A stretch of 64,000 nt of DNA from contig NZ_JACFAK010000005.1 in the NCBI RefSeq assembly GCF_014118685.1, forward strand, positions 1 through 64,000, read 5' to 3'. Source of the DNA: Flaviflexus huanghaiensis. GTDB taxonomy: Bacteria > Actinomycetota > Actinomycetes > Actinomycetales > Actinomycetaceae. The notes under the pieces were generated by a model. The model had not been told where the DNA came from and made no database searches. It saw nothing but the letters and a program-made list of their open reading frames with translations. This document shows, one piece after another, positions 60,367 to 64,000 of this stretch. Positions within the stretch are counted from its first letter, which is position 1; each line of letters opens with the position of its first letter. Made by a program: the position numbers and the translations under genes.

Positions 60367-60624
60367 ATGGCAACCAAGAAGGGTGCTTCCTCAACCCGTA
60401 ACGGCCGCGACTCGAATGCACAGCGCCTCGGCGTGAAGCGCTTCGGCGGCCAGCTCGTCAGCGCGGGCGAAATCCTCGTCCGCCAGCGCGGCACCAAGTT
60501 CCACCCGGGCAACAATGTTGGCCGTGGCAAGGACGACACGCTTTTTGCACTCTCTGCGGGCACCGTAGAGTTCGCAACCCGTCGCGACCGCAAAGTTGTC
60601 GACATCGTTCCGGTCTCTGCCTGA
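60367..60624 (+). CDS. rpmA: 50S ribosomal protein L27
   Basis: The 85-residue protein starts [28 protein letters not shown], the classic L27 N-terminus that reaches the peptidyl-transferase centre. There is no N-terminal cleavage extension of the firmicute type. AAGGAG precedes ATG. A hairpin follows. Confidence 0.97.
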   Translation: MATKKGASSTRNGRDSNAQRLGVKRFGGQLVSAGEILVRQRGTKFHPGNNVGRGKDDTLFALSAGTVEFATRRDRKVVDIVPVSA

Positions 60625-60636
60625 ACAATTCGTAGG

Positions 60637-60671
60637 GGAGGGGCGGACGGCTTAGTGCCGCCCGCCCCTCC
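60637..60671 (+). terminator. Hairpin between rpmA and obg
   Basis: GGAGGGGCGG (60637-60646) and CCGCCCCTCC (60662-60671) pair, with an inner GC part. There is no U-tract. It may partly end ribosomal transcription before obg. Confidence 0.65.
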
Positions 60672-60691
60672 TGCCATATGAGGAGGTCACG

Positions 60692-62206
60692 ATGTCGATG
60701 TTCGTCGATAGAGTCGTACTGCACGCACAGGCGGGCAATGGCGGCAATGGATGCGCCTCGGTGCGCCGCGAGAAGTTCAAACCGCTCGGGGGGCCGGATG
60801 GAGCGAACGGCGGCAGGGGCGGCGATGTCATCCTCGAGGTCGATCCGCAGGTGACGACACTCCTCACGTACCATCGCTCCCCTCACCAGAACGCTCAGTC
60901 AGGCAAGCCCGGTGAGGGCGATCTACGCGTCGGCAAAAGCGGCGAAGATCTGGTTCTCGGAGTTCCGTCGGGCACGGTTGTGAAAACGCGCGACGGTGAT
61001 GTTCTCGCCGATCTTGTCGGGCTTGGGGCCCGCTATGTTCTTGCCAGGGGAGGCCAGGGAGGGCTTGGGAACGCTGCTCTCGCCTCGCCCAAACGTAAAG
61101 CTCCCGGATTCGCCTTGCTGGGCGATGAAGGTGAGCAGGTTTCGGTCGTTCTCGAGCTGAAGTCCGTTGCAGACGTCGCGCTCGTCGGCTTCCCGTCGGC
61201 AGGTAAGTCTTCCCTCATCGCCGCGATGTCGGCCGCCCGCCCGAAGATTGCGGACTATCCGTTCACGACGCTCGTGCCAAACCTCGGCGTGGTCGATGCA
61301 GAGGGCGTCCGCTACACAATCGCAGATGTCCCCGGCCTCATTCCCGGTGCCTCCGAAGGTAAGGGCCTCGGTCTCGAGTTCCTCCGTCACATCGAGCGCT
61401 GCGCTGTCATCGTGCACGTCCTTGACTGTGCGACCCTCGAGCCGGGCCGTGACCCTGAGTCTGATCTCGAGACCATCGAGAACGAGCTCGAGATTTACTC
61501 CCGCCAAATTCCGGCGACATTCGGCCACGCGCCGCTCATGGAGCGGCCGCGTCTCGTCGTCCTCAACAAGGCGGACGTGCCCGAGGCTCGCGAACTTGCC
61601 GAGTTCGTCGCCGAGGACCTGAGAAAGAAGTACCCGGTTCACATCGTCTCCGCTGTCGCCAGGCAGGGTTTACGCGAACTGTCATTCGCGTTGGCTGCGC
61701 TCGTTGAGAAGGCGCGTGCAGAGTTGCCAGAAGAGGAGCCTGCACGGACAGTACTACGCCCCGAACCACGCGGCTCTGTCGCTGACTTCGTCATCAAAAA
61801 CCTTGGCGGGTCCGGTGGTCCTCTTTACCAGGTGCTTGGTGCGAAGCCAGAGCGCTGGGTGCGCCAGACGGACTTCGCAAACGACGAGGCAGTGGGTTAT
61901 CTGTCCGACAGACTGGCGAAGCTTGGTGTCGAAGAGGAGCTGGCGAAAGCCGGTGCTCTGGCCGGTGATACGGTCGTCATCGGGTCAGTGGAAGGGGGCG
62001 TCGTCTTCGATTGGGAACCAACAATGTCGACTGGAGCAGAGCTCCTGGGACCCCGCGGGACCGATCTTCGGCTCGACCAGGTCGATCGCCCCACGCGGCG
62101 CGACAAGCGTGAAGCTTTCAAAGAGCGCATGGATGCCAAGGAAGCCGCGCGCCAGGAGTTGTGGATGGAGCGCGACTCCGGCGTATGGACGGATCCCGAA
62201 GAATGA
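60692..62206 (+). CDS. obg: GTPase Obg
   Basis: The 504-residue GTPase acts in late 50S assembly and stress control. The N-terminal glycine-rich Obg domain (about 1-158) is followed by [14 protein letters not shown] (G1), ADVPGLI (G3) and VVLNKADV (G4), then an OCT domain at about 345-430 and a charged C-terminal tail. ATG follows GAGGAGG. Its stop overlaps proB (ATGA). Confidence 0.95.
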   Translation: MSMFVDRVVLHAQAGNGGNGCASVRREKFKPLGGPDGANGGRGGDVILEVDPQVTTLLTYHRSPHQNAQSGKPGEGDLRVGKSGEDLVLGVPSGTVVKTRDGDVLADLVGLGARYVLARGGQGGLGNAALASPKRKAPGFALLGDEGEQVSVVLELKSVADVALVGFPSAGKSSLIAAMSAARPKIADYPFTTLVPNLGVVDAEGVRYTIADVPGLIPGASEGKGLGLEFLRHIERCAVIVHVLDCATLEPGRDPESDLETIENELEIYSRQIPATFGHAPLMERPRLVVLNKADVPEARELAEFVAEDLRKKYPVHIVSAVARQGLRELSFALAALVEKARAELPEEEPARTVLRPEPRGSVADFVIKNLGGSGGPLYQVLGAKPERWVRQTDFANDEAVGYLSDRLAKLGVEEELAKAGALAGDTVVIGSVEGGVVFDWEPTMSTGAELLGPRGTDLRLDQVDRPTRRDKREAFKERMDAKEAARQELWMERDSGVWTDPEE

Positions 62207-63303
62207 ACAGGGCTCTTGCCAACAGGGCGTTCGTATCGAGCGCCCCCCGCTTCGTCGTCAAGATTGGATCATCGTCCCTGACGAAAGCGGACGGCACCCT
62301 CAATCGCAAGGCCCTCGAAACACTGTCCGATACGCTTTCTGACGCGTACGACAGAAACCAGAGGTTCGCTCTCATCTCATCAGGCGCTGTCGCGGCAGGT
62401 GTTGGCCGTCTCGGCATCGCCAGTCGGCCAACCGATATGTCGGGACTGCAGGCAGCGGCGATGGTTGGGCAACCCCACCTCATGACGGCCTACGGGGAAC
62501 AGTTCGGGATGCGAGGCATCGGAATCGGACAGGTCCTCCTCACAGCAGACGACGTCATCCGGCGGACTCACTATCGGAATGCGCGACTGGCATTAGAAAA
62601 GCTGTTTGCCATGGGGATCATCCCGATCGTCAACGAGAATGACGCTGTCGCGACCACCGAGCTACGGCTCGGTGACAACGACCGCCTCGCGGCCATCATC
62701 GCGCACCTTGTCAGGGCCGACGTTCTCATCCTCCTCACCGACGTCGACGGGCTCTATTCCGGACCACCGTCCGACCCGGGATCGCGTCCCATCCGATTTG
62801 TCGGCAACATGGCAGAGCTCGAGAACTACTCGATCACCGGACGAGGTAGCCTGTTCGGCACCGGCGGTATGGCGACGAAGGTGACGGCCGCTCGGATGGC
62901 GACAGCTTTTGGCATTCCCGCGCTTGTCACATCGGCGGAAAATCTGCGGCCGGCGCTGGCTGGCGAACCGGTCGGCACGTGGTTCGCAGCGACCGGCCAG
63001 AAATCTAATGCTCGAGCACTGTGGATTGCTCACGCCGCCAAGTCCCACGGGCAGGTGCGTCTCGACGCGGGTGCGGTCGACGCACTCGAGTCGGGGGGAA
63101 ACTCCCTTCTTGCGGTGGGTATCACCGATGTCGTCGGCACATTCGATCCGGGCGATCCCATTGATATTCTCGGCCCCGGCGGCGACCTTATCGCTCGGGG
63201 ACTGGCAGGCTGGGACTCCGAGCGCTTACGAGAATCCGCCGGTCAGCCCGGTGCAGGAAGGCCTGCCGTCCACGTCGACGACATGGTCTTGCTCCGACAC
63301 TGA
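62203..63303 (+). CDS. proB: Glutamate 5-kinase
   Basis: The 366-residue kinase starts proline synthesis. It has [18 protein letters not shown] and [30 protein letters not shown], with [16 protein letters not shown], and a C-terminal PUA domain (about 280-360, [21 protein letters not shown]). ATG 62203 is inside the obg stop. No proA follows in the window, unlike the common proBA order. Confidence 0.95.
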   Translation: MNRALANRAFVSSAPRFVVKIGSSSLTKADGTLNRKALETLSDTLSDAYDRNQRFALISSGAVAAGVGRLGIASRPTDMSGLQAAAMVGQPHLMTAYGEQFGMRGIGIGQVLLTADDVIRRTHYRNARLALEKLFAMGIIPIVNENDAVATTELRLGDNDRLAAIIAHLVRADVLILLTDVDGLYSGPPSDPGSRPIRFVGNMAELENYSITGRGSLFGTGGMATKVTAARMATAFGIPALVTSAENLRPALAGEPVGTWFAATGQKSNARALWIAHAAKSHGQVRLDAGAVDALESGGNSLLAVGITDVVGTFDPGDPIDILGPGGDLIARGLAGWDSERLRESAGQPGAGRPAVHVDDMVLLRH

Positions 63304-63599
63304 CGCACGCGTCATCATGATTTTCATAACATGTAGCAATGGACCCTTTTCTCAGCGTTCGAGCGCGGCCGCAGTGAACGGTTCGTAGGGCTGGCGCGCG
63401 CGGGCATTTCCCCTGGCAGAGCCTGCAAAAGTCCCCTCGAGGCGGCGGTTCCAACGGTTTGGTTGGGGGACGTTGTCTGTGACATTATGTTGGTGATCGA
63501 GTTCGAGACGCCCTTGAGAGAAGCGTTGAAGGCTGATTGGCAGTCATGCTGGCGGTAATGGTGCCGTCAGATTTACTTGATGTCCAAGGGAGGACACAC
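63304..63599. other. Intergenic region before the ABC binding-protein gene
   Basis: These 296 bases hold no convincing gene. TTGGCA (63537-63542) and an AAGGGAGG before the next start are visible; a -10 at correct spacing is not clear. TTGAGAGAAGCGTTGAAG near 63514-63531 could hide a sugar-responsive operator, but this is weak. Confidence 0.5.
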
Positions 63600-64000
63600 A
63601 TGAGAAACGCAAAGCGGGCGCTCGCGCTGGTGACAGCTGGCGCTTTCGCCCTTGGCGGCCTCGCCGCCTGCGGGAACGACGATGAGGGCGGTTCGGGCGA
63701 CGCAGCGGACGGTTCTGTCTACTTCCTCAACTGGAAGCCGGAATCTGAGGAGACCTACAACGAGATCGCTGCGGCATACACCGAGGAGACCGGTGTTCCT
63801 GTCAAGGTCGTGACGGCCGCATCCGGCACGTACGAGCAGACCCTCAAGTCGGAGGTCACAAAATCGGATGCTCCGACGCTGTTCCAGATTAACGGCCCGA
63901 TGGGTCTGAAGAATTGGCAGTCGTACGCTCTCGAGCTAGATGACACTGACTTTGCGAAGGATCTCAACGACCCGGGGCTCGCGCTCAAGGGGGAGGACGG
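63600..64000 (+). CDS. ABC transporter extracellular solute-binding lipoprotein (partial)
   Basis: The first 133 residues are visible and run off the window. The signal RNAKRALALVTAGAFALGGLAAC has lipobox LAAC (C24). After it, VYFLNWKPESEETYNEIAAAYTEETGVPVKV and the EVTKSDAPTLFQIN stretch match the family 1 carbohydrate-binding fold. It likely begins a sugar ABC importer operon extending to the right. ATG 63600 follows AAGGGAGG. Confidence 0.9.
   Translation, partial: MRNAKRALALVTAGAFALGGLAACGNDDEGGSGDAADGSVYFLNWKPESEETYNEIAAAYTEETGVPVKVVTAASGTYEQTLKSEVTKSDAPTLFQINGPMGLKNWQSYALELDDTDFAKDLNDPGLALKGED

Noticed and set aside
63188-63454. Small minus-strand frame after proB
   Set aside because: No ribosome-binding site, Arg/Cys-rich shadow composition, overlaps the proB end.

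Overview
The window looks like chromosomal DNA of a high-GC Gram-positive bacterium. Families that are typically actinobacterial recur: DUF3039, DUF2017, DUF3054, DUF3515, a DUF4916 NUDIX protein, a PimB-type mannosyltransferase, a SepIVA-like division protein and a DosR/DosS-like two-component system. The block pncB-clpS-DUF2017-murI-metallohydrolase-rph-rdgB-DUF3054 matches the order I recall from Mycobacterium tuberculosis (Rv1330c to Rv1342c). Codon use, the absence of mycolate genes and the gene content suggest Actinomycetales, perhaps Actinomycetaceae; the genus is a guess.

Layout. 1-1100: the 3' end of an IS21-family element sitting in the remnant of an IS481-family transposase. 1.3-6.6 kb: SDR oxidoreductase, VOC protein, ABC exporter, AspT/YidE-type transporter and HU. 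6.7-14.7 kb: the pncB/clpS/murI/rph region, pcm and acylphosphatase. 14.7-19.4 kb: pntAB transhydrogenase, a divergent FolC-like Mur ligase and a Bcp peroxiredoxin. 19.4-24.9 kb: tRNA-Leu, FAH-family enzyme, baeRF-like protein, MalY-type lyase, then gltX followed by tRNA-Gln and two tRNA-Glu genes. 24.9-30.5 kb: a GNAT-AAA+ fusion, bioY, pdxH, DUF364, pimB and an IclR regulator divergent from leuCD. 30.6-40.8 kb: leuCD, MFS exporter plus HTH regulator, murA-plsC, lipoproteins, a cystathionine-synthase-like enzyme and ddl. 40.9-48.4 kb: thiL, rpmB and the long operon recG-rsmD-coaD-sepIVA-DUF177-rnc-mutM. 48.5-57.1 kb: a respiration island, with a DosR-like regulator facing the cydAB and cydDC-kinase units. 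57.4-64 kb: RNase E/G, rplU-rpmA-obg-proB and the start of an ABC sugar-binding lipoprotein.

Two regulatory themes stand out. First, about twenty genes have a TAnnnT-type -10 box ending only 6-8 bases before the start codon and no usable ribosome-binding site, which is the signature of leaderless mRNAs; several divergent pairs have interlocking promoters of this kind. Second, a DosR-type box (GGACTTTAGTCC core) lies upstream of cydA. The sensor kinase gene overlaps cydC by four bases, and the regulator carries a recognition helix like DosR's. This suggests a self-contained hypoxia/redox circuit built around cytochrome bd oxidase.

All calls come from reading the sequence; no database search or alignment was run.
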